Of a stretch of 64,000 bases of DNA, positions 47,875 to 58,836 are shown piece by piece (the first letter of the stretch is position 1; each line of letters begins with the position of its first letter). The stretch covers positions 20,164 through 84,163 of the forward strand of contig CAUJHR010000011.1 of the NCBI GenBank assembly GCA_963205195.1, given 5' to 3'. This DNA is from Pseudomonadota bacterium. GTDB taxonomy: Bacteria > Pseudomonadota > Alphaproteobacteria > Rickettsiales > SXRF01. The position numbers and the translations under genes were made by a program. The notes under the pieces were generated by a model. It worked only from the letters and a program-made list of their open reading frames with translations, searched no databases and was not told the DNA's origin.

Positions 47875-49233
47875 TCATGTATTCATATTCATAACGAAAA
47901 AACTGCTACCAGCAAGCGGTTTCACAGGGAAAAATTTAATATTAATACTGCATATATTTGTACCACTATTATTATTTACATAGTTGATATGGGGTACACT
48001 AACTACTTGTTCAAGTAGCCATAATGAAGGCAATGTACGCATTATACGTGCTGGAGGCATGTCTTTTAATAAATATGGAGAGTGTTTTTTTATATGTTCC
48101 AAGCCTTTGCTACCTAAAGCGCGCACTTCAAGATCAGGTATATTATTGCCATCCCATTCAATTAAAAACCTTTTATCCCATAGGGTAGGGGTTAATTGGG
48201 CAATGGGGGTAGAACCCTGAATAAATTTACCCTCCCGGTAAATAATTAATTTATTCCCTGGCAGAATTTCAAATATCAAATTGCCTATGCTATATTTTTT
48301 ACTTAAATTTTTGCCCCTTATTAAGGTAGATAAAAACAGCAATTTCTCACTACGAGGGGGATGCTGTTCCCCACTCAATGTTTGTATAAGTTGACCAAGG
48401 ACCTTGGCCATTACCTTTATTTCAATTGTATAAAACCTAGCAATATCAATTACTGCATAACCCATAGAGTTAATCGAAATGCAATCAGTTATTTGGCTAA
48501 CTAAATTGCGGTCTGTCAGAGTTCGTAAATATGAAAACTTGGAAACAATCTGCCCGGCGCGCTGTTTAATTTCAAATTCATTGGCTGTTTTTAATAATAG
48601 GTTACGTATATGCACCCTTGAATATTTTGTATTTTGGTTGGAAGGGTCTTCTATCCATGCCTGATCCGCTAACTTTAAGGTATCGATAAGCCTTAATTTG
48701 TTTACTCGCAATAAAGGCCGTAGTAGGCGCACACCAGAAACTATTGTTTGTGCAGACATGGAGCTTAATCCATCTAAATTGCTTCCACGAGCCAGACGAA
48801 AAAACAATGTTTCAATTTGATCATCAGCGTGATGTGCTAAAAATAGGTGTAAAATATTATTTTCAATACACCATTTTGTCATCAGTTCATAACGGGCATT
48901 GCGTGCATTTTCTTGTATAGGACCAATTCCCTTTGGATCATGCTGCCAGTTTAAAATTTGGTGTTCTATATTGTATTTTTTACACCATTTATTGACCTGT
49001 AAAGCCTCATCAATAGCTTCCGGGCGCAGGTTATGGTTAACTGTTAGGGAAATTATGCGTCCGTTTTTTGCCTTAGCCCAATCATTAGCCAGGAGAAGTA
49101 GTGCCATGCTGTCCGCACCGCCAGAAGTTGCAACAGCTATAGTTGGGTTATTCTCGAAATAACCTATAGCCGACATCAGCTCATCAAATTCAGATGAAGA
49201 TAGCGGATTTATAGATTGGCTATTTGCAATCAA
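47875..49233 (-). CDS. tilS: tRNA(Ile)-lysidine synthetase
   Basis: TilS modifies C34 of tRNA-Ile(CAU) to lysidine so that it reads AUA. The 452-residue PP-loop enzyme has [28 protein letters not shown] and [20 protein letters not shown]. The C-terminal half is more divergent, as usual. Its start overlaps the end of cpoB by 14 bases. Confidence 0.94.
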   Translation of the reverse strand: MIANSQSINPLSSSEFDELMSAIGYFENNPTIAVATSGGADSMALLLLANDWAKAKNGRIISLTVNHNLRPEAIDEALQVNKWCKKYNIEHQILNWQHDPKGIGPIQENARNARYELMTKWCIENNILHLFLAHHADDQIETLFFRLARGSNLDGLSSMSAQTIVSGVRLLRPLLRVNKLRLIDTLKLADQAWIEDPSNQNTKYSRVHIRNLLLKTANEFEIKQRAGQIVSKFSYLRTLTDRNLVSQITDCISINSMGYAVIDIARFYTIEIKVMAKVLGQLIQTLSGEQHPPRSEKLLFLSTLIRGKNLSKKYSIGNLIFEILPGNKLIIYREGKFIQGSTPIAQLTPTLWDKRFLIEWDGNNIPDLEVRALGSKGLEHIKKHSPYLLKDMPPARIMRTLPSLWLLEQVVSVPHINYVNNNSGTNICSINIKFFPVKPLAGSSFFVMNMNT

Positions 49234-50164
49234 TTCGCTTTTGTTCCTGTTCAGCCTTTTGTGCTACTGCAGCTGAAGAAGCTTTGAATTTAGAAACTAC
49301 CTGTCCTAGTACAACGCAGGCTTCTTTATCACGTTTAAGCGCATTTAAAGTCATAGCTAATTTAAGAAGATTGTCAGGAGCTTTAGGTCCGGTAGGTAAT
49401 TCTTCGAAACCCTGACGAAAGCTATCTGCTGCTTTTACATAATCACGGCGGATATAATAAGTTTCTCCCTGCCAGTAATAGGCATTACCAACCAGAGGGT
49501 CCTTAGGGTATTTTTTTATGAAGCCAGCGAATGACTCAGCTGCTTTGTCGTATTGGGTTTGGTTTAAGAGCCTGAAAGCATAATTATAATGGTCGCGTGA
49601 TGTTGCAAAATTAGTTTCTAATGGGCCCGAAGATGTGGATGGCCCGGCATCATCATCACCTGCCTGATCATTGTTTTTACTAACAGTGTCAACAGTTTTG
49701 CCTAATGACCGGCCATTTTTATCCAATTCTGATTTTTGGTTCTCGTCAGGGATTTTCCTTGGTCCAGTTGGTGCTGTCAATGTTTCTGATGGGTTCGCTG
49801 CCGCTTGTGGCGTGTGATTCATTTCATTGAATCTAAAATCCACATCCCTTTGTAATTTTTCAAGGCCTTCTGCCATTTTACGGTTCTGGAATTCATTTTG
49901 CTCGGTCTTTCCAAGCAGATCGCGTATCTGGTCTTCCATAGTGCTTAAACGAACTTCTAGATCCGCATTTCCAGTAGCGGGGCCCGCAGAACCTGAAGCG
50001 CTGCCAGATGACCTGGAAACCTGGCGTTGTAATAACATTAAGTCCCGTTCCATCTTTTCAATTCGTGCACCTGCTGCGTCATTATCCATGCCCTGGGAAT
50101 ATGCAGGATGCAAAGCAGTCATTGCAATAAGTGAAGTAATCAAAAGGAAGACATTATTTTTCAT
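49220..50164 (-). CDS. cpoB: Cell-division coordinator CpoB (YbgF)
   Basis: This periplasmic protein links Tol-Pal with peptidoglycan synthesis during constriction. The ~314-residue product has a signal peptide (MKNNVFLLITSLIAMTALHP). A coiled coil follows (about 30-115), then a Pro/Ser/Asp linker and TPR-like repeats at the C-terminus (HYNYAFRLLNQTQYDKAAESF). A GTG at 50173 is an alternative start. It lies after pal, behind a stable hairpin. Confidence 0.93.
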   Translation of the reverse strand: MKNNVFLLITSLIAMTALHPAYSQGMDNDAAGARIEKMERDLMLLQRQVSRSSGSASGSAGPATGNADLEVRLSTMEDQIRDLLGKTEQNEFQNRKMAEGLEKLQRDVDFRFNEMNHTPQAAANPSETLTAPTGPRKIPDENQKSELDKNGRSLGKTVDTVSKNNDQAGDDDAGPSTSSGPLETNFATSRDHYNYAFRLLNQTQYDKAAESFAGFIKKYPKDPLVGNAYYWQGETYYIRRDYVKAADSFRQGFEELPTGPKAPDNLLKLAMTLNALKRDKEACVVLGQVVSKFKASSAAVAQKAEQEQKRIDCK

Positions 50165-50198
50165 AAAAACCACAAATTATTTTTAGTCTATAAATACA

Positions 50199-50240
50199 CT
50201 TCGCCCCGTACCAATACAAGTATTTTGATACGGGGCGAAG
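50199..50240 (-). promoter_or_regulatory. Stable hairpin between pal and cpoB
   Basis: CTTCGCCCCGTA (50199-50210) and TACGGGGCGAAG (50229-50240) form a perfect 12-bp stem. The 18-base loop can extend it imperfectly (AATAC/GTATT). No T run follows on either strand, so it looks like an attenuator or mRNA-stabilising structure that sets cpoB expression below pal rather than a full terminator. Confidence 0.55.
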
Positions 50241-50257
50241 ATTATAAAATTACAGTA

Positions 50258-50746
50258 TTACTGATTGGTAGCAACTGATACAGCGCGGCGGTTCTGGCTC
50301 CACGCAGATTCATCAGACCCAACAACTGCTGGGCGTTCTTTGCCATAGCTGATAGTTGAAATACGGCTTGAAGGAATTCCAAGTCCAACTAGGTACTTCT
50401 TAGCAGCAGTAGCGCGGCGTTCACCAAGCGCGATGTTATATTCGCGTGTTCCGCGCTCATCGCAATGCCCTTCAATGGTTATGCTGAGGTTAGAATGTTG
50501 TTTCAACCATGCAGCCTGAGCATTAAGTGTCTGCTGTGCTTCAGCGGTAAGCTGTGAGCTATCCAGATCAAACAATACGCGATCACCAACTGTATGTTCT
50601 TTGTCAAGGTAGTTACCGTTATCACCATTCATGCCAGCCATTCCACCATCACCATTAGCATTACCATTTGCGTTTGGATTGGTATCGCAAGCTGAAAGTA
50701 AGAATACTGCTGAAAGAACAGCGATTGATTTGACAAATAAATTCAT
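50258..50746 (-). CDS. pal: Peptidoglycan-associated lipoprotein Pal
   Basis: Pal anchors the outer membrane to peptidoglycan and binds TolB. From ATG 50746, with an AGGAG site, it is 162 residues. The lipobox LLSAC has Cys20. A Gly/Asn-rich linker follows, then an OmpA-like domain (ITIEGHCDERGTREYN and ALGERRATAAKKYL). A longer start at 50764 was rejected because it precedes the ribosome site. Confidence 0.97.
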   Translation of the reverse strand: MNLFVKSIAVLSAVFLLSACDTNPNANGNANGDGGMAGMNGDNGNYLDKEHTVGDRVLFDLDSSQLTAEAQQTLNAQAAWLKQHSNLSITIEGHCDERGTREYNIALGERRATAAKKYLVGLGIPSSRISTISYGKERPAVVGSDESAWSQNRRAVSVATNQ

Positions 50747-50961
50747 AAATGACTCCTGATGCAATAAAATTTAAAAACGACTGACAGATTTTTTAGTAAT
50801 TTCGTTATTGCGAAGCTGCATTTTTGTGTTAATTCAATGTTTTAAAGCATTGGCAATAACAAGATGGCGGCAAGGCAACTGATAATGGTCTACCAATTAA
50901 CCAAACCGTGTTAGAAATCAACACCAATCACATTAAAAAAAGCACAAATCAAGCGGCTGTG

Positions 50962-52263
50962 TTATAATGGCAACAGTGGCGACCATGCTGGATCAGAAGC
51001 ATCCATCGGAGTTAGAACCTCACGCAGGTTAGATCCTGTTATATCCACACTATAAAGACGAACATTACCACCACGCGCCTGCCTGTGGAACATTATCACG
51101 CGGCCATTTGGCGACCATGTAGGGCCTTCATCTAAGAAGCTTTCAGTAAGAACGCGCTCCCCACTACCATCAGTTTTCATGACTCCTATGTAGAATTTAC
51201 CGCCAGCCATTTTAGTAAAGGCTATTAAGTCCCCACGCGGTGACCACACCGGAGTCCCATAACGCCCATCGCCAAAGCTTATACGTTTAACTCCACTACC
51301 ATCTGAATTCATTACATAAACCTGCTGCGAACCACCGCGGTCAGAATTGAATGTTATCTGGCTGCCATCAGGAGAATAGCTAGGCGAGGTATCTATCGCA
51401 CTGCCACTGGTCAGGCGTATGAGGCGGCGGTCACGCAGGCTCATTTTGTATATCTGCGTGCTTCCGCCATTGGCTATTGACATTACAATAGAATTTCCAT
51501 CATTGGAAAAGCGGGGTGAGAATGACATTCCCTCGAAATTACCAAGTGATTCCTCTCGCCCGGTCTGTAGATCACGCATGAATACGCGAGGCTGCCTGCC
51601 AGCATAGGACATATATAATATTTCCTGTGAATTTGGCGAGAAGCGGGGTGTAAGAACCAGGTAACGCCCGTCAGTAAGGAATTTATGGTTCTCACCATCT
51701 TGATCCATTATAGCTAGGCGCTTAATCCTTTTCATGGCGGGGCCACTTTCAGAAACATAGACTACACGTGAATCAAAATAACCATTTTCCCCGGTCATAC
51801 GCTTGTAAATCTCATCAGCCATTATGTGGGCTATACGGCGCCAGTTGCTGTTGAAAGTATTATATTCCTTGCCTGCTATCTGCTCTTGCCCGTAAACATC
51901 CCATAAGCGGAAAGCAACCTTTACCTTGCCATTACCACTATCGGTTACGCTACCTGTCACAAGGGCTGCTGCGTTAATCTGACGCCAATCAGCAAAGCGC
52001 GGTGTGACAGTTTGCGGAGTTATCTGCTCAATAAAAGAGCTTTGGCTTATGGGGCGGAACAAGCCTGAGCGCTCAAGATCCGCTGAAACTACTCGTATAA
52101 TATCTGCGCCTACTGTGCCGCCTGGTAAATTAGGAAGGGCAATTGGCATTGGCTCCGCATTGCCTTTTGTAATATCTATTCGTAATGCGGCATTTGCTGC
52201 TGTTGCAGTAAAAAAAGCTATTGCTAGGAAACTAAAAAAAGCGAAAATATTGAAATGGCGCAT
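50962..52263 (-). CDS. tolB: Tol-Pal system protein TolB
   Basis: TolB is the periplasmic beta-propeller partner of Pal and TolA. The 433-residue protein has a signal peptide (about 1-25, ending ATAANA), an N-terminal alpha/beta domain (about 30-160) and WD-like repeats with [21 protein letters not shown]. The gap of 215 bases to pal is the longest within the cluster and may carry a separate pal promoter. Confidence 0.97.
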   Translation of the reverse strand: MRHFNIFAFFSFLAIAFFTATAANAALRIDITKGNAEPMPIALPNLPGGTVGADIIRVVSADLERSGLFRPISQSSFIEQITPQTVTPRFADWRQINAAALVTGSVTDSGNGKVKVAFRLWDVYGQEQIAGKEYNTFNSNWRRIAHIMADEIYKRMTGENGYFDSRVVYVSESGPAMKRIKRLAIMDQDGENHKFLTDGRYLVLTPRFSPNSQEILYMSYAGRQPRVFMRDLQTGREESLGNFEGMSFSPRFSNDGNSIVMSIANGGSTQIYKMSLRDRRLIRLTSGSAIDTSPSYSPDGSQITFNSDRGGSQQVYVMNSDGSGVKRISFGDGRYGTPVWSPRGDLIAFTKMAGGKFYIGVMKTDGSGERVLTESFLDEGPTWSPNGRVIMFHRQARGGNVRLYSVDITGSNLREVLTPMDASDPAWSPLLPL

Positions 52264-52330
52264 GGGTGTTTACCTTATAAAAAATTGGGTAGTTAAATAT
52301 TCATAATTCACATTTGATTGTCAATACGCA

Positions 52331-53185
52331 TTACAATAAATCCCTTGGGTCAAAATGCAGCTCCATATTTCCCCATGTTGCATACTTATCAGGCGATAGA
52401 CCCTTTAGCGGGCTGCATTGCTTAACTGCGCGTAAAGCTGCATCCGCGGCGGCACGGAAAAAACTGTCAGAATTATAACGGCTCATACTTTCAGGGGCGA
52501 TTTCTGCTTTAATATAGCTGCCGTCATTATTAAATTGTGCATTGACGACTACTATAAGTTCATGTGCATTCTTCGCGCCTGCTGGCGGATTCCAGCATTT
52601 AGAAAGTTGTCCCATGATGGCATCCTTTTCACTAAGCGACATCATCTGGCTTGGATCGAACCTGGAAGAAATGGCTTTCGGGGAATCGCTTGTCCTTTCT
52701 TTTGGGGCTTCTTTTTTCTCAGTTGTTTTTTCCTTGGCTGCATCATTTTTTACAGACTTTAGAATTGCATCGAGGTCTGTTTCCGCTTTTTTCTCCTTCT
52801 TTTCCTCTTTTTTTGGAGGTTTTGGAGGTTCAGGAGCCTTTTCTATTTTTTTCTCTTCCGGCTTTTTTATTTCTGGTTTCGGAGGTGTTGGTGTTGGAAC
52901 AGGTTCAGGTGTTGGTGGTGTAGGAGTCGCTTCCGCAGTTTTGACGGGAGGAGTTGGTTTTACTGCTTCCTTTTCCGGTTCATCATTTATCTTTTCAGCT
53001 TTTGGCGCATCGGAGGGCTTTACGTTTGATAATTCACTTATCGGCAGTATTTCAACAGTAATAGCATCAGGCATTACCGGAGGTTCGTTTTTGAGGAAAG
53101 AAGGCAGTCCAAAAATCATAATAATTATCAGCAGTAGATGTAATACTACTGAATAAACTATTCCTGATCTGCGCTCACTATGCAC
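52331..53185 (-). CDS. tolA: Tol-Pal system protein TolA
   Basis: TolA couples the TolQR proton motor to TolB and Pal. The 284-residue protein has an N-terminal membrane anchor (about 8-28). A long Pro/Glu/Lys-rich helical region follows (about 45-175), then a C-terminal domain ending near YATWGNMELHFDPRDLL. The middle is low complexity and casts long open frames on the opposite strand that are not genes. Confidence 0.94.
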   Translation of the reverse strand: MHSERRSGIVYSVVLHLLLIIIMIFGLPSFLKNEPPVMPDAITVEILPISELSNVKPSDAPKAEKINDEPEKEAVKPTPPVKTAEATPTPPTPEPVPTPTPPKPEIKKPEEKKIEKAPEPPKPPKKEEKKEKKAETDLDAILKSVKNDAAKEKTTEKKEAPKERTSDSPKAISSRFDPSQMMSLSEKDAIMGQLSKCWNPPAGAKNAHELIVVVNAQFNNDGSYIKAEIAPESMSRYNSDSFFRAAADAALRAVKQCSPLKGLSPDKYATWGNMELHFDPRDLL

Positions 53186-53190
53186 GTTGC

Positions 53191-53646
53191 CTATCTCTTA
53201 TCCGGCGCACCTGCGCCCCCAGCATCAGTAATCAGTGCAACTTTAGTGAAACCGGCGGCATTTATTTCACCTACTACCTGCATCATTTTACCATAATCGA
53301 TATTCCTGTCGCCGCGAACAAAAATACGCGTATCTTTTTTTTCACCAATTATGGACTTTAATTTTTCCTGCAGTTCTTTAAGTTGAACGGGAGTTTTCTG
53401 AATAAATATTTTTCCCCCGGAGGTTACTGAAACTGCTAATGGCTCATCCTGTCCGGAAACAGGAGCTGCACTTGTTTTTGGCAGGTCAACTGTAACGCCA
53501 CTTGTCATCATTGGCGCTGCTACCATGAATATGATAAGCAACACTAACATCACATCCACCATCGGTGTAATATTTATTTCAGAAAACCTGTCGGCCCTAT
53601 GACTTCGCCTACGATTCCTTCCACCACCACCTAAGCTTGCACCCAT
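53191..53646 (-). CDS. tolR: Tol-Pal system protein TolR
   Basis: TolR is the ExbD-type proton-channel partner of TolQ. The 151-residue protein has the conserved Asp in EINITPMVDVMLVLLIIF, one membrane helix (about 25-47) and a periplasmic domain. A Gly/Arg-rich N-terminal tail of about 18 residues is present. It lies 3 bases after tolQ and 5 before tolA. Confidence 0.96.
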   Translation of the reverse strand: MGASLGGGGRNRRRSHRADRFSEINITPMVDVMLVLLIIFMVAAPMMTSGVTVDLPKTSAAPVSGQDEPLAVSVTSGGKIFIQKTPVQLKELQEKLKSIIGEKKDTRIFVRGDRNIDYGKMMQVVGEINAAGFTKVALITDAGGAGAPDKR

Positions 53647-53649
53647 GGC

Positions 53650-54408
53650 TTACCCTTCCAGCTGACGTGAAAGAATTGTATCAAATTCTGTGCTGAAATC
53701 TTCCAGCTTGTTGGAAAAGCGCGCAAGCTCATTAGAAAATTTATTATAGGCTATAACTGCTGGTATTGCTGCAAAAAGCCCTATAGCGGTTGCAAGCAAC
53801 GCCTCTGCTATACCTGGCGCAACTGCGGCTAGCGAAGTGTTTTTAGAAATTGCTATAGCCTGGAAACTATTCATAATGCCCCATACAGTCCCGAATAACC
53901 CAATGAATGGTGCTGAGGAACCAACAGTTGCCAGAAAACCAAGGCCGCTTTCCAGATGCTCTATCTCACGGTTGCGCGCCACCTGCATAACTTGCACTAC
54001 CCGTTCACGCAAACTTAACTTCAAGCCCTGCAGTGGTGTATTAACAGTGGTTTTTGAGCGTAACCATTCTTCCATTGCAGCTACAAAAATAATAGCCATT
54101 GAATGGTTGGCGCGTTTTTTTATTTTTTCATAAAATTTATCTAGTGCTTCACTTGCCCAGAACTCCCCTTCAAAACGGATAGCTTTACTTTTTACACTAC
54201 GGAATAGAAAATATTTTTCAAAAATAATAGCCCAGCACCAGAAAGATGCAAGAAGCAGCATGATCATTACGAATTTTACAATTGAATCTGCCTGCATGAA
54301 CATGGCAAACATGGAAAAGCTATGCCCTGCACTGCTTCCTGCTAATGTTGCTGAATCTACGCCCTGCACGGCGGTGGAAACTGTTGAAAGTGTTGATGCG
54401 TCGGCCAT
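53650..54408 (-). CDS. tolQ: Tol-Pal system protein TolQ
   Basis: TolQ is the ExbB-type motor subunit. The 252-residue protein has three membrane helices (about 35-65, 150-175 and 195-220). The conserved ATVGSSAPFIGLFGTVWGIM and LLATAIGLFAAIPAVIAYN are present. It heads the tolQRA group and is 38 bases after ybgC. Confidence 0.97.
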   Translation of the reverse strand: MADASTLSTVSTAVQGVDSATLAGSSAGHSFSMFAMFMQADSIVKFVMIMLLLASFWCWAIIFEKYFLFRSVKSKAIRFEGEFWASEALDKFYEKIKKRANHSMAIIFVAAMEEWLRSKTTVNTPLQGLKLSLRERVVQVMQVARNREIEHLESGLGFLATVGSSAPFIGLFGTVWGIMNSFQAIAISKNTSLAAVAPGIAEALLATAIGLFAAIPAVIAYNKFSNELARFSNKLEDFSTEFDTILSRQLEG

Positions 54409-54446
54409 TTTGTTCCTATCTCAAATTATATATACGGGATTATAAT

Positions 54447-54872
54447 TTATACTACCTGATTATGAAAAATTTTTACCAATGCTTTCTGTACGAATTCTGG
54501 AAGTTTTGCAAGCTTCATATCTTCGCCTACTACGGCAAGTTTTACTTCCAACTCAACTAGAATTTCATCGCCGCGCTTTATATATTGTTTCATGTTCATA
54601 CTGACTTTGCTTATATCGTGCAAATATGTTTCAATTGTCAAGAGGTCATCTAGTTTTGCCGGCTTAAAAAAATCGACAACGCACCGTCTTACTACAAAGC
54701 CAATATTATGCTCGGTAAATAAAGCTGACTGATTTATTCCTGATTGTCGCAATGCCTCAGTGCGGGCGCGCTCAGCAAATTTAAGGTAATTTGCATAATA
54801 AACTATTTCTGCTGCGTCGGTATCCTCGTAATAAACCCTGATTGGAAATATATGCCCCTTCTTATTCGTCAT
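54447..54872 (-). CDS. ybgC: Acyl-CoA thioesterase YbgC
   Basis: The 141-residue hotdog-fold thioesterase hydrolyses acyl-CoA or acyl-ACP and is associated with the Tol-Pal cluster. The active-site segment [19 protein letters not shown] has the catalytic Asp. Its start overlaps the end of ruvB by 11 bases. Confidence 0.95.
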   Translation of the reverse strand: MTNKKGHIFPIRVYYEDTDAAEIVYYANYLKFAERARTEALRQSGINQSALFTEHNIGFVVRRCVVDFFKPAKLDDLLTIETYLHDISKVSMNMKQYIKRGDEILVELEVKLAVVGEDMKLAKLPEFVQKALVKIFHNQVV

Positions 54873-55911
54873 TATTTATATCCATGCCAGGTAAAATAGA
54901 TAAGGAGGATACAGGAGGCTGTAATCCCAGATGTGTAAAACAGGTTTTTGTAAGCATACGCCCGCGTGGTGTACGCTGGATAAAGCCAATTTGTAATAAA
55001 TATGGTTCAATTGTTTCTTCGATAGCATCGCGTTGCTCAGAAAGCCCCGCAGCTATAGTTTCAACGCCAACAGGACCTCCCTGATAGTGTTCGGCTATAT
55101 AATGAAGGTAGCGATGGTCGGCAGAATCAAGGCCGATACTGTCAACTTCCAGCCTTTTAAGTGCATGGTCGGCAAGCTTGGCATCTATATTTTTTTTATC
55201 AGCGGCATGGGCAAAGTCGCGCACCCGGCGCAATAGGCGCAGGGCAATACGTGGAGTTCCGCGTGACCGCCTCGCTATTTCATATGAGCCGTCCTTACTA
55301 ATTTCTATTGAAAATAAATTAGAAGCACGTTCAATAACATTTTGTAAATCCTTGGTGTCATAAAAACGTAAACGTAACGGTATGCCAAAACGATCTCGTA
55401 ATGGGTTTGATATAAGGCCCAGCCTTGTTGTTGCTCCAACAAGTGTGAATTTAGGGAGGTCTATGCGTACAGTGCGTGCAGCTGGCCCTTCACCTATCAT
55501 AAGATCCAGTTTGTAATCTTCCATAGCAGGATAAAGTATCTCCTCAACAGCCGAATTCATACGGTGAATTTCATCGACAAATAAAATATCCCCTGCTTGT
55601 AAACTTGTAAGCACAGCTGCCAGATCTCCCGCCTTGGTTAATATAGGTCCTGAGGTAGGACGGAAGCCAACCCCCATTTCCTTGGCGATAATTTGGGCTA
55701 GGGTAGTTTTTCCTAATCCGGGAGGCCCATAAAGAAGTACGTGATCAAGTGAATCTGAGCGTGCGCGAGCAGCTTTTACAAATATTTTTAAATTTTCACA
55801 AGCTTCCGGCTGGCCGGTGAATTCGGCGAAAGAAAGGGGGCGTAAAGCTTGTTGCTCAATATCATCATCAACCTGAGAAGGTGCTATGACTCGATTGTTA
55901 GAGTTTTCCAT
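54862..55911 (-). CDS. ruvB: Holliday junction helicase RuvB
   Basis: RuvB is the hexameric AAA+ motor for branch migration with RuvA. The 349-residue protein has Walker [10 protein letters not shown], the sensor and DEIH-like FVDEIHRMN, and the C-terminal winged helix ending near TPRGRML. It heads the minus-strand block that runs through ybgC and Tol-Pal. ruvA and ruvC are not in the window. Confidence 0.97.
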   Translation of the reverse strand: MENSNNRVIAPSQVDDDIEQQALRPLSFAEFTGQPEACENLKIFVKAARARSDSLDHVLLYGPPGLGKTTLAQIIAKEMGVGFRPTSGPILTKAGDLAAVLTSLQAGDILFVDEIHRMNSAVEEILYPAMEDYKLDLMIGEGPAARTVRIDLPKFTLVGATTRLGLISNPLRDRFGIPLRLRFYDTKDLQNVIERASNLFSIEISKDGSYEIARRSRGTPRIALRLLRRVRDFAHAADKKNIDAKLADHALKRLEVDSIGLDSADHRYLHYIAEHYQGGPVGVETIAAGLSEQRDAIEETIEPYLLQIGFIQRTPRGRMLTKTCFTHLGLQPPVSSLSILPGMDINNDE

Positions 55912-56075
55912 TTTAAAAATAATATCTAACCCAACGTTATTTAAATGATTACAAGCCTAGCGAAGCGGTAATTTTTTACAAGGATATAATTTGTTATCTT
56001 CGCTCTTTACAATGATAGTATTTTGCGATATTTCCCCAACTCGCAAAGAATTAACTATTAATAACTGGAAATATA

Positions 56076-56603
56076 ATGGATATAAGTAAAATCTCTATCG
56101 GCGATAACGTGCCTGAAGATGTAAATGTGATTATTGAAGTGCCGCTTGGTTCAGCTCCTATAAAATATGAGATGGATAAAGAGTCAGGTGCGCTTTTTGT
56201 AGACAGGTTCCTGCACACCGCCATGTATTACCCCTGCAATTACGGATTTATACCGCATACACTGTCTGATGATGGCGACCCAGCTGATGTGCTCGTTATT
56301 GGCCGCCGTCCGATTCACCCTGGAGCAGTTATGTCTGTACGGCCAATCGGTGTTTTGATGATGCAGGATGAGGCAGGTGGAGATGAAAAGATACTGGCAG
56401 TACCATCTTCAAAACTGCACCCTTTCTACGATAAGGTAGAAAGCTATAAGGATATTCCCCAAACATTGCTTGACCAGATAGAGCATTTCTTTGCTCATTA
56501 CAAAGATCTGGAAACAAGTAAATGGGTGAAAGTTATTGGTTGGGAAGATAAGCCAAAAGCCCTCGAACTTATAAACAAGGCTATTGCAGCTGGTAAGAAA
56601 TAG
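56076..56603 (+). CDS. ppa: Inorganic pyrophosphatase (soluble)
   Basis: This 175-residue family I pyrophosphatase hydrolyses PPi from biosynthesis. Metal and substrate residues lie in [16 protein letters not shown] and DGDPADVLV, with later [11 protein letters not shown]. It is followed by the membrane pyrophosphatase on the same strand, 95 bases away. It diverges from ruvB. Confidence 0.96.
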   Translation: MDISKISIGDNVPEDVNVIIEVPLGSAPIKYEMDKESGALFVDRFLHTAMYYPCNYGFIPHTLSDDGDPADVLVIGRRPIHPGAVMSVRPIGVLMMQDEAGGDEKILAVPSSKLHPFYDKVESYKDIPQTLLDQIEHFFAHYKDLETSKWVKVIGWEDKPKALELINKAIAAGKK

Positions 56604-56663
56604 CCAATTCTTGCGCCTGTAAAATTTTAATTGCATCATTATTGCACTTCTGACATGTTGTTT

Positions 56664-56679
56664 TTGTTAATTTTAACAA
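56664..56679. promoter_or_regulatory. Palindrome before hppA
   Basis: TTGTTAATTTTAACAA is a perfect 16-base palindrome, 19 bases before the hppA ATG. Part-symmetric flanks (GTTGTT/CAACAA) extend it. It could be an operator for a dimeric regulator. No protein is identified. Confidence 0.35.
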
Positions 56680-56698
56680 CAACTAGCGGAGTTTCATT

Positions 56699-58780
56699 AT
56701 GGATGCCAACCTCGTTCTGCAAGCAGTAATTGGTGCCGGCCTACTTGCCGTTATATATGGAATATATATGGCAAAGGTAATTTTATCTGCTCCTGCAGGG
56801 ACTGATAAAATGCAGTCAATTGCTGGTGCTATCCAGGAAGGCGCTAGCGCATATCTAAACCGGCAATATACCACAATCGGCATAGTTGGGGTCATAATCA
56901 CAATCCTGCTTTTTCTGAAGCTTGGCAGTTATGTGGCGGCGGGGTTTGTAATAGGGTCGGTATTATCGGGCATTGCCGGGTATGTTGGTATGAATATCTC
57001 GGTGCGGGCGAATGTAAGGACAACCGAAGCATCACGCAAAGGTTTAAAAGAAGGTCTTGATATTGCATTTAAGTCTGGTGCAGTAACTGGATTATTGGTG
57101 GTTGGTTTAGGTCTTATCGGTGTTGCCGGTTATTATGTATTCCTTAAATCTTCAGGGATTAGCCCGCGCAGTCTTGTCGAGGCTCTTGTTGCACTCAGCT
57201 TTGGTGCGTCACTAATTTCTATATTTGCCCGTCTTGGCGGTGGTATATTCACAAAAGGTGCAGATGTTGGGGCCGACCTGGTGGGTAAGGTTGAGGCTGG
57301 TATACCAGAAGATGATGCCCGGAATCCTGCAACCATTGCCGATAACGTTGGTGATAACGTTGGTGATTGTGCTGGTATGGCAGCTGACCTGTTTGAAACA
57401 TATGCAGTAACTATTGTCGCTACCATGCTGCTTGGCTCAATATTCTTTAGTGGAGTTGCACAGGAAATCATGATGTTGTATCCTCTGGCAATCTGTGGTG
57501 TTTGCATTATAACATCAATAATAGGTACCTTCTTTGTGAAGCTTGGTGCCAGCAATAATATTATGGGGGCCCTTTATAAAGGGCTTATAGCAAGTACAGT
57601 ATTGTCAGCCGGTGGTGTTTTTGCCATTACAAATCAACTTTTTGATAAGTCCTCCAACTATACTGTAGGTACACTTAACTTTAACTCAATGAACTTGTTT
57701 TATTGTTCACTTGCTGGCCTGCTCATAACGGGCCTTATAGTTATTGTAACAGAGTATTATACTGCCACCCAATATCGCCCGGTAAAAAGCATAGCTCAGG
57801 CATCCACAACCGGGCATGGCACAAACGTAATACAGGGGCTTGCAGTTTCCATGGAAGCTACAGCAGTTCCTATAATAATTATATGTGCCGGGATTATTTT
57901 TGCATATATTAACGCAGGGCTGTATGGTGTTGCAATTGCAGCAACTACAATGTTAGCACTCGCTGGGATGATAGTTGCACTTGATGCCTATGGCCCGGTA
58001 ACCGATAACGCTGGAGGTATAGCGGAAATGTCGGATCTACCTGCAGATGTCCGTAAAGTCACAGACGCGCTTGATGCAGTTGGAAATACAACCAAGGCTG
58101 TAACTAAAGGCTACGCAATTGGCTCGGCAGCCCTAGCTTCATTGGTTTTGTTTACTGCTTACACAGAAGACCTTAAACACTATTTTCCATCACTTAATGT
58201 AAAGTTCCTATTAAATGATCCTTATGTTGTGGTGGGTTTATTTATCGGCGGTATGTTACCTTACCTATTTGGTTCAATGGGGATGATGGCGGTTGGCCGT
58301 GCGGCTGGTTCTGTTGTTGTTGAGGTGCGCCGCCAGTTCAAGGAAATGCCAGGAATAATGCTTGGCACCCAAAAGCCTGATTATGGGCGAGCAGTAGATA
58401 TGCTAACCAAGGCTGCTATCAAGGAAATGATAATACCTTCACTGCTGCCAATTGCAGCGCCTGTTATACTTTATTACATAGTAGTGTCGATAGCTGGGCA
58501 TGAAGCAGCTTTTGCTGCAGTAGGCGCTATGCTCCTCGGTATTATTGTAACCGGTATATTCGTTGCTATCTCAATGACGGCAGGTGGTGGTGCATGGGAT
58601 AACGCCAAGAAATATATCGAAGAAGGCAATCATGGCGGCAAAGGTTCGGAAGCACATAAAGCAGCTGTCACTGGGGATACGGTTGGCGACCCATATAAGG
58701 ATACTGCTGGTCCTGCAGTCAACCCTATGATCAAGATAGCCAATATAGTTGCCATATTAATGCTGGCAATGTTGGCGTAA
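56699..58780 (+). CDS. hppA: Membrane-bound H+-translocating pyrophosphatase, K+-independent type
   Basis: HppA pumps protons using PPi hydrolysis. The 693-residue protein has about 16 membrane helices. PPi-binding acidic motifs include [16 protein letters not shown] and [19 protein letters not shown]. The segment [10 protein letters not shown] carries Lys where K+-dependent enzymes have Ala, so the K+-independent proton-pumping class is expected from family knowledge. The C-terminal [16 protein letters not shown] is standard. Confidence 0.97.
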   Translation: MDANLVLQAVIGAGLLAVIYGIYMAKVILSAPAGTDKMQSIAGAIQEGASAYLNRQYTTIGIVGVIITILLFLKLGSYVAAGFVIGSVLSGIAGYVGMNISVRANVRTTEASRKGLKEGLDIAFKSGAVTGLLVVGLGLIGVAGYYVFLKSSGISPRSLVEALVALSFGASLISIFARLGGGIFTKGADVGADLVGKVEAGIPEDDARNPATIADNVGDNVGDCAGMAADLFETYAVTIVATMLLGSIFFSGVAQEIMMLYPLAICGVCIITSIIGTFFVKLGASNNIMGALYKGLIASTVLSAGGVFAITNQLFDKSSNYTVGTLNFNSMNLFYCSLAGLLITGLIVIVTEYYTATQYRPVKSIAQASTTGHGTNVIQGLAVSMEATAVPIIIICAGIIFAYINAGLYGVAIAATTMLALAGMIVALDAYGPVTDNAGGIAEMSDLPADVRKVTDALDAVGNTTKAVTKGYAIGSAALASLVLFTAYTEDLKHYFPSLNVKFLLNDPYVVVGLFIGGMLPYLFGSMGMMAVGRAAGSVVVEVRRQFKEMPGIMLGTQKPDYGRAVDMLTKAAIKEMIIPSLLPIAAPVILYYIVVSIAGHEAAFAAVGAMLLGIIVTGIFVAISMTAGGGAWDNAKKYIEEGNHGGKGSEAHKAAVTGDTVGDPYKDTAGPAVNPMIKIANIVAILMLAMLA

Positions 58781-58803
58781 AATAAGACCCGAGTTTATTA
58801 TTT

Positions 58804-58836
58804 AAACATCCCTGCGATAAGCAGGGATGTTTTTTA
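58804..58836 (+). terminator. Intrinsic terminator after hppA
   Basis: AAACATCCCTGC and GCAGGGATGTTT pair around GATAA, and the arm runs on into T residues to 58835. It reaches the stop codon of the convergent binding-protein gene and may serve both directions. Confidence 0.85.

Noticed and set aside
52542..53156. 204-codon frame antisense to tolA
   Set aside because: It arises from the low-complexity Pro/Glu/Lys codons of tolA; Phe/Ser/Gly-rich with no ribosome site.
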